A stretch of DNA of 64,000 bases from CBDHHC01 sp965263345 (GTDB lineage: Bacteria > Pseudomonadota > Alphaproteobacteria > Rhizobiales > CBDHHC01), in NCBI GenBank assembly GCA_965263345.1, contig CBDHHC010000006.1, forward strand, positions 310,001-374,000, given 5' to 3'. The position numbers and the translations under genes were made by a program. Position 1 is the first letter of the stretch; every line of letters begins with the position of its first letter. The notes under the pieces are model-generated. The model made no database searches. It saw only the letters and a program-made list of their open reading frames with translations, and was not told where the DNA came from. Positions 9,534 through 17,921 of this stretch are shown here, piece by piece.

Positions 9534-9620
9534 ATTTCTCGCTTACGCCAATTTTTGTGATTGCAAGAATAGCTGCGCTGTTGCGAAGCAAAGCTTCGAG
9601 ATCCTCAAACAATCACATTT
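9534..9620 (+). repeat. structured intergenic repeat, copy 1
   Basis: About 87 bases that recur at 13745-13830. Shared blocks are CGCTYACGCCAATTTT and GAAGCAAAGCTTCGAG followed by TCCTCAAAC. The element folds: TGTGATTG (9556-9563) pairs with CAATCACA (9610-9617) across a 46-nt gap, and inside it CGAAGC (9584-9589) pairs with GCTTCG (9593-9598) around an AAA loop. In the other copy the outer arms differ in sequence but still pair. No open frame of note; several small frames here are accidental. Confidence 0.7.
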
Positions 9621-9912
9621 GTATTGTAATCGTCTTGGTCCTGCTATCCTTGGTACTCTGTTGTTTCCATCCAAATCAAAGTTGGGTGTGCCTCCATTTT
9701 CATATACAGCATGCTTTGAATGTTGTAGGCCTTTGGCACATTACTGTACATTTACACAACCCAGCTTCCAAGTTCTCTTAGCATAATGCTCATAATCTGA
9801 AAACGCGGGAATGTCTATCAATAAAATAGCATGAAAGCTAAAAGACTTGAGCCTCCTAATTAATTTAAATCCATATTATTTCTAGTGTTATACTAAGGTC
9901 TGAATCATATCG

Positions 9913-9928
9913 ATGTTATCGATAACAT
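9913..9928. promoter_or_regulatory. LacI-family-type operator palindrome
   Basis: A perfect 16-bp palindrome, ATGTTATCGATAACAT, with central CG, lies 103 bases before the sugar ABC ATPase start. Its length, symmetry and central CG match operators of LacI/GalR-family sugar regulators. A weaker second site with TATCGATA lies at 9973-9980. Repression of the ABC operon by an unseen LacI-type regulator is an inference; no such regulator gene is in the window. Confidence 0.6.
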
Positions 9929-10030
9929 GTCAATATCCTGTTAAAATTTTGATCATCCAAATATAAGTTAACTATCGATAAGCTTCTCAATAAGTTTTTT
10001 ATCTCAAAGATAATACTTCAGTAGAAAGTA

Positions 10031-11563
10031 ATGTTGAGCAACACTCCCAAAGGACTATTTTTTAATAATATTGAAAAGTCCTTTGGTGGAACACATGCCC
10101 TTAAGGGGGTGTCTCTTCATATTAATCGTGGTGAGATTATCGCTTTACTGGGAGAGAATGGTGCAGGTAAATCTACCCTGATCAAAATTCTCGGGGGTAT
10201 TCACAAAGCGAATAAAGGCGACGTTCTTATCGACGGGATCTCCTATCATCACTCTCCAGGCCGTGTCAATGAACGGCAATCTGTTGCCTTTATTCACCAG
10301 GACCTTGGTTTAATTGAATGGATGACAATTGCGGAAAATATTGCTTTGGCTCAGGGGTTTCGTCTGTCTTTTGGATTAATAAACTGGAAGGCTGCTGAAG
10401 ATCTTGCCAGGGAAGCTCTTTCTAAAGTTGATTGTGATCTTGACCCAACTTTACGCATATCTGATCTAACACGTACAGAAAAGTCACTTGTTGCAATCGC
10501 AAGAGCAATCTCAGTAAGCTGCGATTTCCTAGTCCTTGATGAACCAACAGCAAGTCTACCTGCAGATGAAGTTCAGCGACTCTTTTCAGCTCTGCGGCCA
10601 TTAAAAGAAAAAGGCGTGGGCATGATATATGTTTCACACCGTCTGGACGAAGTTTTCAAACTCGCAGATAAAGTTGCTGTGTTACGAGATGGCAATCTGG
10701 TCGGCCTTCGAGATATCAATCAGACCAACCCTGAGGATCTTGTAAATCTTATAGTTGGTAAGAAAAACAGGGAAATAAAACGCCCTGAGTTAATTTCCGG
10801 AAAATCCATTCTTTCTATTGAAAACATGACAAGCGAGGGCGTTGGTCCTGTTAGTTTTAAAGTACTTCAAGGAGAAATTGTAGCGCTTGTGGGGTTGAGA
10901 GGGGCTGGACATGAAAATATTGGACGAAGCCTCTTCGGAGAGGTTGCTCATAACGGTGTTGTCAGCTTATTAGGCCAAGCACCTGATATGTCTTCACCGC
11001 GCAAAGCGACAAAATCTGGTATCGGTTTGATTGCCAAAGACCGGGTCATTGAGTCTATTGTTCCAACTTTATCAATTCGAGAAAATGCTTTTTTAAACCC
11101 TGAATTTGTTGGGCGCGGACTATTTTCATTTAAGTCTGTAAAGTCTGAAGAAGAGGATACAGTCAAACTTGGTCAGAGTGTAAACTTAAGTCCAAATGAT
11201 CCAACCTTAGCTATTGAAGCTTTGTCTGGTGGGAACCAGCAAAAAGTTGTTGTTGGGCGCTGGTTAGCCGCCAAACACAGACTTCTCATAGCAGAAGATC
11301 CTACCTCTGGTGTTGATGTTGGCGCAAAAGCAGAAATTTATAATCTGCTTTTTGACGCCTTGTCCCAAGGGGTTGGTATTCTTGTTGTTTCTACAGACTT
11401 TGAAGAAGTTGCCGCTATTTGTCATAGAGCCATTGTTTTTAGTCGAGGCAAGGTCGTCGCTGAGCTCTCTGGTGATGCGATATCGACACAATCCCTTATT
11501 CAAGCCGCTTCAGCTGGTGAAGCCATTCATAAAGGTGAAATAGTCAAAGATGCAATCAATTGA
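10031..11563 (+). CDS. sugar ABC transporter ATP-binding protein (RbsA/MglA type)
   Basis: A 510-residue protein with two ABC ATPase domains in one chain, the layout of ribose/galactose importers. Domain 1 has Walker A GENGAGKST at 41-49 and Walker B FLVLDEPTASL. Domain 2 has a degenerate Walker A (VGLRGAGHENIG) and a clear LSGGNQQKVVVGRW signature followed by LLIAEDPTSGVDVG. Degeneration of one site is usual for this family. The stop overlaps the permease start by 14 bases. Upstream is the LacI-type palindrome, so a sugar-inducible operon is likely. The sugar cannot be named; ribose, xylose, inositol or a similar pentose/polyol are all possible. Confidence 0.92.
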   Translation: MLSNTPKGLFFNNIEKSFGGTHALKGVSLHINRGEIIALLGENGAGKSTLIKILGGIHKANKGDVLIDGISYHHSPGRVNERQSVAFIHQDLGLIEWMTIAENIALAQGFRLSFGLINWKAAEDLAREALSKVDCDLDPTLRISDLTRTEKSLVAIARAISVSCDFLVLDEPTASLPADEVQRLFSALRPLKEKGVGMIYVSHRLDEVFKLADKVAVLRDGNLVGLRDINQTNPEDLVNLIVGKKNREIKRPELISGKSILSIENMTSEGVGPVSFKVLQGEIVALVGLRGAGHENIGRSLFGEVAHNGVVSLLGQAPDMSSPRKATKSGIGLIAKDRVIESIVPTLSIRENAFLNPEFVGRGLFSFKSVKSEEEDTVKLGQSVNLSPNDPTLAIEALSGGNQQKVVVGRWLAAKHRLLIAEDPTSGVDVGAKAEIYNLLFDALSQGVGILVVSTDFEEVAAICHRAIVFSRGKVVAELSGDAISTQSLIQAASAGEAIHKGEIVKDAIN

Positions 11564-12568
11564 ATCTAACGCTCTGGAACCAACTAAAGCTGAATTAAAA
11601 CGGTTGTCTTTCACTGGGAAGATTATAAGGCTTGTACCTGTTTATGGTCTTATAATTCTTACAATATTGCTGATTGCTCTGTTTTCAATCATCCTCCCAG
11701 ATACATTTCCAACACTCCTGAATTTAAGAACCCTGATTTTTGCCAATGCCGTAATTGCTCTGTTAAGTCTGGCAGCAATGGTTCCGATGGTTGCGGGAAA
11801 GATCGATCTGACTGTAGGGTTTGGTATCGTACTCTGGCACATTCTCGCAATATCCTTACAGACTATTTACGGTATCCCCTGGCCTATAGCAGCAGCGATT
11901 GTATTGGTACTTGGGATTTTTGTTGGGTTTCTAAATGGCTTATTAGTCGAAATTGCGAAAATTGATGCATTTATAGCGACTCTTGGTTCTGGCACAATAA
12001 TATACGCTCTTGCCCTTTGGCATACGGGGAACCGCCAGGTCGTGGGTATTATGTCTGAAAGTTTTTATGCCATAAGCAGCACAACTTTGTTTGGGCTCCC
12101 AATCACAGGTTATTATGTTTTGATTATTGCAGTCATCTTATGGCTTGCCTTGGAATATACTCCGATTGGGCGGTATTTATACGCCATTGGAGCTAACCCG
12201 CGCGCCGCAGAACTCAATGGTATTCCAACACAGAAGTTTGTCATCGGCGCATTTATAACATCTGGTTTCATAACGGCATTAGCAGGTGTTATCTTAGCGT
12301 CTCAGCAACGTATTGGACAGGTAAATAACGCGGAATTGTTATTACCAGCTCTTGTTGGGGCCTTTCTGGGCTCAACGACAATAAAGCCAGGACGGGTAAA
12401 TGTATGGGGTACTATCGTGGAGTCGTAATTTTAGCCGTTGGTATTTCAGGAATTCAACAATCTGGTCAATCAAATTGGGTAACGCCATTCTTTAATGGTG
12501 CAACACTTCTGATCGCTATTGGTATTGCTGGATATGCTCAACGTCGTAAGGGATCTAAATCAAAATAA
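11550..12568 (+). pseudogene. sugar ABC transporter permease (RbsC type), frameshifted as sequenced
   Basis: Membrane subunit of the sugar importer. The first 292 residues read as a normal RbsC-family permease with about eight hydrophobic helices and the ATPase-contacting EAA-like loop (GANPRAAELNGIPTQ). At 12418-12420 the frame breaks: the sequence reads GTGGAGTCGTAA, where one more G would give GTC-GTA-ATT and continue as VILAVGISGIQQSGQSNWV through to a normal end at 12566-12568. This is a one-base deletion in a G run. As given, the protein stops at 12428, about 46 residues short and missing the last helix. It overlaps the ATPase stop by 14 bases. Confidence 0.88.
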
Positions 12569-12600
12569 TACTTACATCAATGTAATCAGGGAGAAGATTA

Positions 12601-13689
12601 ATGTTTAAGCAAATACTTTTTTTCTTATTCTTATCGATATTATTTATTGTGCCCGCTCAGGCCGATAAAATCACAAAAGCAATGGAAGCTGTAAAAAAAC
12701 ATGCTGGACAGAAGAAAATTTGGGACGGCCCAAAAACTGGCCCAAAAGCAGCCAAAGGTAAAACAATTGTGGTCATCGCTGCCGATATGAAGAATGGGGG
12801 GATTTTAGGCGTCACCAAAGGTATCGAGGAAGCTGTTGCTAAGATTGGATGGAAGGTGCGGGTATTGGATGGAGGTGGAGCCATTTCCGGCCGTACAGCT
12901 GCCTTTGGACAGGCACTTGTGCTCAAACCGGATGGGATCATTATAAATGGATTTGATGCTGTGGAGCAAAAGGCCAGTCTGGAACAGGCACGTAAGGCAA
13001 AAATCCCAATGGTAAGCTGGCATGCCTCACCAAAAATTGGTCCTGATCCTGAAAATGGCATCTTTGCCAATGTTTCAACGGATGCAATGCAGGTTTCTGA
13101 AGCTGCCGCGCAATGGGCATTTGCAGATGCTAAAGGAAAGCCTGGAGTTGTTATCTTTACAGATTCAACCTATAAAATTGCCATTGCAAAAGCTGACAGA
13201 ATGAAACAGGTCATAGAAAAACTCGGCGGGACAGTTCTGGAATATGTTGATACGCCTATTGCAGATACATCAAACCGAATGCCACCCCTAACAACGGCTT
13301 TGTTACAGAAATATGGTAAGAAATGGACACATAGCCTTGCGATTAATGATATCTATTTTGACTTTATGGCCCCATCTTTGATCGCTGCAGGTATTAAAGG
13401 AACCGCTCAACCAAAAGCTGTTGCTGCAGGAGATGGTTCAGAAAGTGCATATCAGCGGATTAGATCAAAACAATACCAATCTGTGACTGTCGCAGAACCC
13501 CTTAATCTTCAAGGATGGCAGCTGGTTGATGAATTAAATCGTGCTATTCAGGGAGAAAAATGGTCTGGATATACTTCGCCGCTGCATGTTGTTACATTAG
13601 AGAATATTGGCTTTGATGGTGGAGACAAGAATGTCTTTGATCCAGATAACAAATATAAAGAGGAATATGGTAAAATCTGGGGGAAATAG
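12601..13689 (+). CDS. sugar ABC transporter substrate-binding protein (RbsB type)
   Basis: Periplasmic receptor for the importer, 362 residues, about 50 longer than E. coli RbsB. Residues 1-21 form a Sec signal peptide ending VPAQA. The body has the periplasmic-binding-protein 1 pattern: KTIVVIAADMKNGG start, GGGAISGRTAAFGQAL, KPDGIIINGFD and VAAGDGSESAYQRIR hinge stretches. It follows the permease after 32 bases with a GGGAGAAG ribosome-binding site (12588-12595). The operon order is ATPase-permease-receptor, so it is not the classical rbsDACBKR order. A GC-rich hairpin ends the operon. Confidence 0.92.
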   Translation: MFKQILFFLFLSILFIVPAQADKITKAMEAVKKHAGQKKIWDGPKTGPKAAKGKTIVVIAADMKNGGILGVTKGIEEAVAKIGWKVRVLDGGGAISGRTAAFGQALVLKPDGIIINGFDAVEQKASLEQARKAKIPMVSWHASPKIGPDPENGIFANVSTDAMQVSEAAAQWAFADAKGKPGVVIFTDSTYKIAIAKADRMKQVIEKLGGTVLEYVDTPIADTSNRMPPLTTALLQKYGKKWTHSLAINDIYFDFMAPSLIAAGIKGTAQPKAVAAGDGSESAYQRIRSKQYQSVTVAEPLNLQGWQLVDELNRAIQGEKWSGYTSPLHVVTLENIGFDGGDKNVFDPDNKYKEEYGKIWGK

Positions 13690-13704
13690 TCTTTCATTAA
13701 CCAG

Positions 13705-13726
13705 GGCCGGGAGATAATTCCCGGCC
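13705..13726 (+). terminator. terminator hairpin of the sugar ABC operon
   Basis: A GC-rich 8-bp stem (13705-13712 with 13719-13726, GGCCGGGA/TCCCGGCC) and 6-nt loop lies 15 bases after the receptor gene stop, followed by TTATCGCTTT. Stem strength and place suggest a terminator, though the T run is interrupted. Confidence 0.75.
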
Positions 13727-13744
13727 TTATCGCTTTACAGGCGT

Positions 13745-13830
13745 CGTTTTTGTCGCTCACGCCAATTTTCGTTTAAGCAAAAATGGCTGTGGGGGGGTGA
13801 AGCAAAGCTTCGAGGTCCTCAAACGAAATT
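13745..13830 (+). repeat. structured intergenic repeat, copy 2
   Basis: Second copy of the element at 9534-9620, same orientation. The outer arms are TTTCGTTT (13767-13774) and AAACGAAA (13821-13828), again 46 nt apart, and the inner hairpin is TGAAGC (13798-13803) with GCTTCG (13807-13812) and an AAA loop. Outer arm sequences differ from copy 1 but still pair. With the hairpin at 13705 it fills most of the 300-base gap between the receptor gene and the DUF2939 gene; nothing else is evident there. Confidence 0.7.
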
Positions 13831-13994
13831 TTTGTCTTCGTTATTGTCCGTTTTTTTATTTTGCTCAGGAGACACTAAGCCTTTTTCGCACTAGCATACA
13901 GTATTTTGAGAGGTTCATAATACTTTATGGTTTGAGGTTGCTTGATAGGTTTATCTGTTTTGCGGGAAATCTCCCCACCATCCCCTAAAGCCTC

Positions 13995-14678
13995 CTACAG
14001 ATGCGGAATCAATTTTGTTAATTTCCAATCCATATCTTCAAAACCCATCACAGCAGTTACGTCAGGCTTGTTAGCATCCCCATCTTTGGCAATAGAAACC
14101 TGAAATTCTGTCAAGCTGTTAAAACGCAGGCTTTTGATATTTGAGAGGCTGAATGATTGGTCATCTTTGTTATCTTGCTTTTTAGAACTGCTTTCAGAGC
14201 CAAGTCCTGTGGTTCCAGTTATACCAGGTATCTTCACACCAAACTCAGTAGCTTTTTTTAGAAGACCGCCAAGCCCTCCGTCCTCACCATCATCCCCATT
14301 GCCAATATTTAACTGGCCAGCAATATTAAATTCAGTCAGATCTATCTTTCCACCTGATTTTGCAAGGTTGATAAGCCCTTTCGGTGTCATATAGGCCTTA
14401 AGGGCTTGTTTCACAACAACCTCAGACACATTATTAGATAAACCAAGAATATCGTTGTTATCTTTACTTATTTTTGAAACTTCTCTTTTCACAGCTTCGC
14501 GCACAGGTCCTTCAAAAGACTGGCGCACACTCACCCAGTTAATTTTTTCTTTTAAAAGAGGTTCATCTGCCGTCACTGCCCCATTATAGATCTGATAGGC
14601 AGAGACAGCTGGCCAGGCAAAATAGCCAATACCAGCGAAAACACATATGATAACACTCCAATTAAATAAACGTTTCAT
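13995..14678 (-). CDS. DUF2939 domain protein
   Basis: A 227-residue protein with an N-terminal membrane anchor (about residues 5-24: NWSVIICVFAGIGYFAWP) and an outside domain. The phrases YQIYNGAVTADEPLLKEKINWVSVRQSF (residues 30-57) fit the DUF2939 family, and the end FEDMDWKLTKLIP is also typical. Function is unknown. The ATG at 14678 has GCGAGAG a few bases upstream; an in-frame GTG at 14723 would add 15 residues and has a poorer site. A Gly-rich patch near 125-140 may be a linker. It stands alone between two non-coding stretches. Confidence 0.72.
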   Translation of the reverse strand: MKRLFNWSVIICVFAGIGYFAWPAVSAYQIYNGAVTADEPLLKEKINWVSVRQSFEGPVREAVKREVSKISKDNNDILGLSNNVSEVVVKQALKAYMTPKGLINLAKSGGKIDLTEFNIAGQLNIGNGDDGEDGGLGGLLKKATEFGVKIPGITGTTGLGSESSSKKQDNKDDQSFSLSNIKSLRFNSLTEFQVSIAKDGDANKPDVTAVMGFEDMDWKLTKLIPHL

Positions 14679-14946
14679 CCCACTCTCGCTTTCATGTAGC
14701 CCTGTTATCAGGATTTTTGTCACTATCTATGACACTCTTTTCATCTTTGATTTTTACATAAAACATTATTGCCTGAAATCATAGCTAAATTACGCCTGTG
14801 GCAAATTCTGGGTGTGTGTCTTAGAATGATTGTGGGTTCCTCTTTAACAGGGCTGATGTGTGGTGGGGTGGCCGTTTTTGTAGAAGTGCATATTTAACTA
14901 TTTATAAACTACAACAAAAATGAATAGAATCCTGGGAAAAAAGTCC

Positions 14947-14975
14947 TTGACACCGTGACGGTACTTTGCTACAGT
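14947..14975 (+). promoter_or_regulatory. strong sigma-70-type promoter
   Basis: TTGACA at 14947-14952, a 17-base spacer, then TACAGT at 14970-14975. The -35 box and spacer are ideal and the -10 is close to TATAAT. No protein gene follows on this strand for more than 1.7 kb, so it likely drives a non-coding transcript starting near 14982. Confidence 0.55.
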
Positions 14976-14981
14976 TATGGC

Positions 14982-15313
14982 ATAATCGAGAGAAATCCAA
15001 GAAAAACTGCATAGATAAGCCTTTTGGAGTTTGTGCTTTTGGCTCTTTTTCAATAGTTGATTTCAATTTCAAAATTAGGCGATGACGGTTTTAGGGCATA
15101 ATTATTAGCGCCATGCAATTATGTATGCCGTTTTCTGTCAGGCAATTTTTAGATAGTTATGATTTGTCTTAAAGACTGTTAAACGGTTTATCCATACAGG
15201 AAAGCATAAAAGGAATTAGGGTATTTGGGTTGAAAGTGCGTTTTTAAGCTCTGCTGGTGGTGTATAGAGCATGCAATGTTCATTTGTAATTCCTTCACAT
15301 GCTCTATATTTTT
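14982..15313 (+). ncRNA. candidate non-coding transcript
   Basis: Between the promoter at 14947 and the terminator at 15263-15313 lies about 330 bases with no convincing open frame. The unit of promoter, non-coding body and intrinsic terminator is what one expects of a structural or regulatory RNA. I looked for tmRNA, RNase P and SRP RNA landmarks (tag frame, GAGGAAAGTC, the Alu/S-domain core) and saw none. Family unknown; 6S-like RNA cannot be excluded by eye. Confidence 0.35.
15263..15313 (+). terminator. intrinsic terminator
   Basis: Perfect 11-bp stem TATAGAGCATG (15263-15273) with CATGCTCTATA (15298-15308), a 24-nt loop, then TTTTTG. The T run makes this a good Rho-independent terminator on the + strand, although no protein gene precedes it. 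A second GC hairpin, CCCGCGCA/TGCGCGGG, lies just after at 15323-15345. Confidence 0.6.
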
Positions 15314-15520
15314 GATTTTCGACCCGCGCAGTATTTATGCGCGGGGAAATTCGCTATGAAACCTGTTCTACCCGCTTAGATGTAAATAAAAAAGACCACA
15401 TCAATTTTTGAGTGCTTTTATTCTTGTTACATTCTTGGCCGCATTGTTTATCTCGCCCAATAATCTCAATCCGCCCGACTGATTACTGGTTAAGACTTTG
15501 TATACATAAAAACTACAGAC

Positions 15521-15564
15521 GGGGTCTCCTCAATATACTATTTTTCTAGTCTTTAAGGAGCCCC
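15521..15564 (-). terminator. hairpin downstream of the histone-like gene
   Basis: GGGG-T-CTCCT (15521-15530) pairs with AGGAGCCCC (15556-15564) with one bulged base and a 25-nt loop. On the minus strand, on which the Lys/Ala-rich gene ends at 15701, the hairpin is followed by GTCTGTAGTTTTTA, so it may terminate that gene. Between this and 15313 only the 15323-15345 hairpin is notable. Confidence 0.4.
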
Positions 15565-15700
15565 AAACATGTTGTTATCATGTTATTGCCTCGCTCTAAT
15601 ATCGGGTTTTGATCTATAAAGACCTTACGAAGCTAACATCTTGTTAAAGAGTGTCGCTTTTACCGACAAGCGAGAGCAGAAAAGCTGCCCTGCTTGGAAC

Positions 15701-16652
15701 TTAGGCAACCTTAGCGGGTGTTTTTCTTGCTGTTGTCTTTCTTGCAGCAGGTTTCTTAGCCGCAGGTTTTTTAGCAGCTGCTGTTTTTCTAGCAGGCGCC
15801 TTTTTTGCAGCAGTTGTTTTGCTTGCAGTTGCTGTTTTTCTAGCAGGCGCCTTTTTCGCAGCAGCAGGCTGCTGTTTTTCTAGCAGGTGCCTTTTTTGCA
15901 GCAGTTGTTTTGCTTGCAGCTGCTGTTTTTCTAGCAGGTGCCTTTTTCGCAGCAGTTGTTTTGCTTGCAGCTGCTGTTTTTCTAGCAGGTGCCTTTTTCG
16001 CAGCAGTTGTTTTGCTTGCAGCTGCTGTTTTTCTAGCAGGCGCCTTTTTCGCAGCAGTTGTTTTGCTTGCAGCCGCTGTTTTTCTAGCAGGCGCCTTTTT
16101 CGCAGCAGTTGTTTTGCTTGCAGCCGCTGTTTTTCTAGCTGGTGCCTTTTTCGCAGCAGTTGTTTTGCTTGCAGCTGCTGTTTTTCTAGCAGGCGCCTTT
16201 TTCGCAGCAGTTGTTTTGCTTGCAGCTGCTGTTTTTCTAGCAGGCGCCTTTTTCGCAGCAGTTGTTTTGCTTGCAGCTGCTGTTTTTCTAGCAGGTGCCT
16301 TTTTCGCAGCAGTTGTTTTGCTTGCAGCCGCTGTTTTTCTAGCAGGCGCCTTTTTCGCAGCAGTTGTTTTTCTTTGCTTGCAGCTTGCAGCTGTTTTTCT
16401 AGCAGGCGCTTTTTTCGCAGCAGTTGTTTTGCTTGCAGCCGCTGTTTTCTTAGCAGGCGCTTTTTTCGCAGCAGTTGTTTTGCTTGCAGCTGCTGTTTTC
16501 TTAGCAGGTGCTTTTGCTTTAGCTGCTGTTGTCTTCTTAGCAGTTGTTGTTGAACGTGTTTTTGTCGTTGACGCTTTACGTGTCGTTGTGCGACGTGTTG
16601 TTGTCGCTGCCGGAGTTCCTAGACCTCCAACTGATTTTTCGTTTCTAGCCAT
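15701..16652 (-). pseudogene. histone H1-like Lys/Ala-rich repeat protein, frame broken near its end
   Basis: Starts MARNEKSVGGLGTPAATTTRR and becomes a tandem array of a 17-residue unit, KTTAAKKAPARKTAAAS, about a dozen times. Such low-complexity Lys/Ala/Pro proteins resemble histone H1 and AlgP/Hc1-type nucleoid proteins and probably bind DNA through charge. Near 15861-15870 one repeat has lost 11 bases, so the frame shifts and ends at 15840 after CCCEKGAC (270 residues). In the original frame the gene would continue through another repeat and KPAAKKPAARKTTARKTPAKVA-like residues to a stop at 15701. The array is prone to slippage and assembly error. GC content is far above that of its neighbours. 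Confidence 0.75.
15785..16520. repeat. 51-bp tandem repeat array (coding)
   Basis: About 13-14 units of a 51-base repeat, with recurring blocks CAGCAGTTGTTTTGCTTGCAG and TTTTTCTAGCAGGCGCC (each within 20-21 bases; key parts given), encoding the 17-residue unit of the minus-strand histone-like protein. Units differ mostly at silent positions (GGTGCC/GGCGCC, GCTGCT/GCCGCT). One unit near 16365-16390 is irregular but stays in frame; one near 15865 is short by 11 bases. Confidence 0.85.
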
Positions 16653-16754
16653 AGCTATGTCTCCATAAGTTGAGTTATGATTCTATAATAATACGCGAAC
16701 TAATTAATACAGTTTATTTTTTTTATATATAAATACCAAAAAAGAGTGAACAAA

Positions 16755-17687
16755 ATGATGATAAATAAAATAGTTTCATTAATTGCGAGCGGAACAGAGG
16801 TAATTTGTGCAATTAAGCAACAAAAAAAACTTGTTGGACGCAGTCATGGCTGTGATTTTCCATCAGATGTTTTGAATCTTCCTGTTCTAACTCGTGCAAA
16901 TTTTCCAACAGATGTTTCAAGTGCTGAAATTGATTCGCATGTTAAACGTACTTTGTCGAACGGGTTGTCAGTTTATGATGTCGATATTGATTTGTTGTCA
17001 TCACTCAAACCCGATTTGATTATAACACAAGATCAATGCGATGTATGTGCGGCCAGTTTAAGTGATGTTGAGAAAATTGTACGAGAGTATTTGCAGAATG
17101 ATACTCAAATTATTTCTCTTAAACCGCATAAGCTCGATGATGTTTATCAAGATATTTTAAACGTTGCGCAGGCCCTTGGTGTTGATGAAAACGGTCATGC
17201 AGTTATTAAAGATATAAAAGATAGATGGCGTTTCGTTCGTTCGCACTCCCAGTCTTTTAAATGGAGTCCTAAAATTGCGTGTATAGAGTGGATTGATCCC
17301 CTTATGGCAGCTGGACATTGGATGCCTGAAATCATTGAGGCTGCTGGTGGGATTAATTTGTTTGGAGAGACAGGGCAAGCGTCTCCTTGGATTAGTTGGG
17401 AACAGCTTATAACAGCTGATCCTGAGGTTATATTGGTTTTGCCATGTGGTTTTGGTATTAAAAAGACTTTAACTGAGATGGGACCTTTGACTTCTCGACC
17501 AGAATGGGCCGATTTAAAGGCTGTTAAAGATGGGAAAATTTATATTCTTGATGGGCATCATTATTGTAACCGACCTGGGCCGCGTTTAAAAGAGTCCTTA
17601 GAGATTATCGCGGAGATTTTACACCCACAGTGTTTTGATTTTGGCCATGAAACAAGTGGTTGGATCTGGTATCCGTCTCATTCATAG
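16755..17687 (+). CDS. cobalamin-binding protein, BtuF/TroA-like, no signal peptide
   Basis: A 310-residue protein of the periplasmic-binding-protein 3 (TroA-like) fold: MMINKIVSLIASGTEVICAI opening, GRSHGCDFP, LKPDLIITQDQCDVCAAS, the central CIEWIDPLMAAGHWMPEII and ILDGHHYCNRPGPRLKES near the end. Database-type cobalamin-binding proteins of bacteria share these phrases. There is no signal sequence, so it is probably cytoplasmic, unlike transport BtuF. The ATG at 16755 is placed 8 bases after AAAGAG; an in-frame GTG at 16746 is less suited. It appears monocistronic. Its cofactor and role are inferred from the family only. Confidence 0.78.
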   Translation: MMINKIVSLIASGTEVICAIKQQKKLVGRSHGCDFPSDVLNLPVLTRANFPTDVSSAEIDSHVKRTLSNGLSVYDVDIDLLSSLKPDLIITQDQCDVCAASLSDVEKIVREYLQNDTQIISLKPHKLDDVYQDILNVAQALGVDENGHAVIKDIKDRWRFVRSHSQSFKWSPKIACIEWIDPLMAAGHWMPEIIEAAGGINLFGETGQASPWISWEQLITADPEVILVLPCGFGIKKTLTEMGPLTSRPEWADLKAVKDGKIYILDGHHYCNRPGPRLKESLEIIAEILHPQCFDFGHETSGWIWYPSHS

Positions 17688-17921
17688 TCGTCAATGTTGC
17701 ATTGTCCTATATAAAGAGTGTCTCCAAGTCTTATACTTATATACTAAGTAGTGAAATTAGGCTTTCAGCTTTTCTTATTCTAGATGCTCTGTTGTTGTTG
17801 CAAAAGCTGTTTGATTATTTGTGTTACGAAAAAAATATTTTACGGTTCATTTATGTTATCCCCAGGACTCTGTATCTATCCACTTGCAATTCTTTGGTAT
17901 GAGTGCAGAGTCGCCTCATAG

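Noticed and set aside
9523..9786. Two overlapping frames of 74-87 residues downstream of sdhB
   Set aside because: They run through the terminator and structured repeat, lack ribosome-binding sites and look random.
9534..13830. Calling the repeat-flanked ABC operon a transposon
   Set aside because: No transposase or integrase, no target duplication and no terminal inverted repeats were seen; only two structured direct repeats.
14982..15313. tmRNA, RNase P RNA or SRP RNA
   Set aside because: No tag-coding frame, no GAGGAAAGTC box and no SRP core were seen; left as unknown non-coding RNA.
15785..16520. Regular 51-bp repeats as a CRISPR array
   Set aside because: No spacers: the whole unit repeats and encodes a 17-residue peptide in frame. 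No cas genes.
15819..16668. Plus-strand frames rich in Cys/Phe/Ser or Ala/Val/Phe over the repeat array
   Set aside because: They are mirror readings of the minus-strand Lys/Ala repeat gene, with no ribosome-binding site and low-complexity hydrophobic output.
17660..17902. 80-residue plus-strand frame after the cobalamin-binding gene
   Set aside because: It overlaps the end of that gene in another frame, and its hydrophobic content comes from AT-rich DNA.
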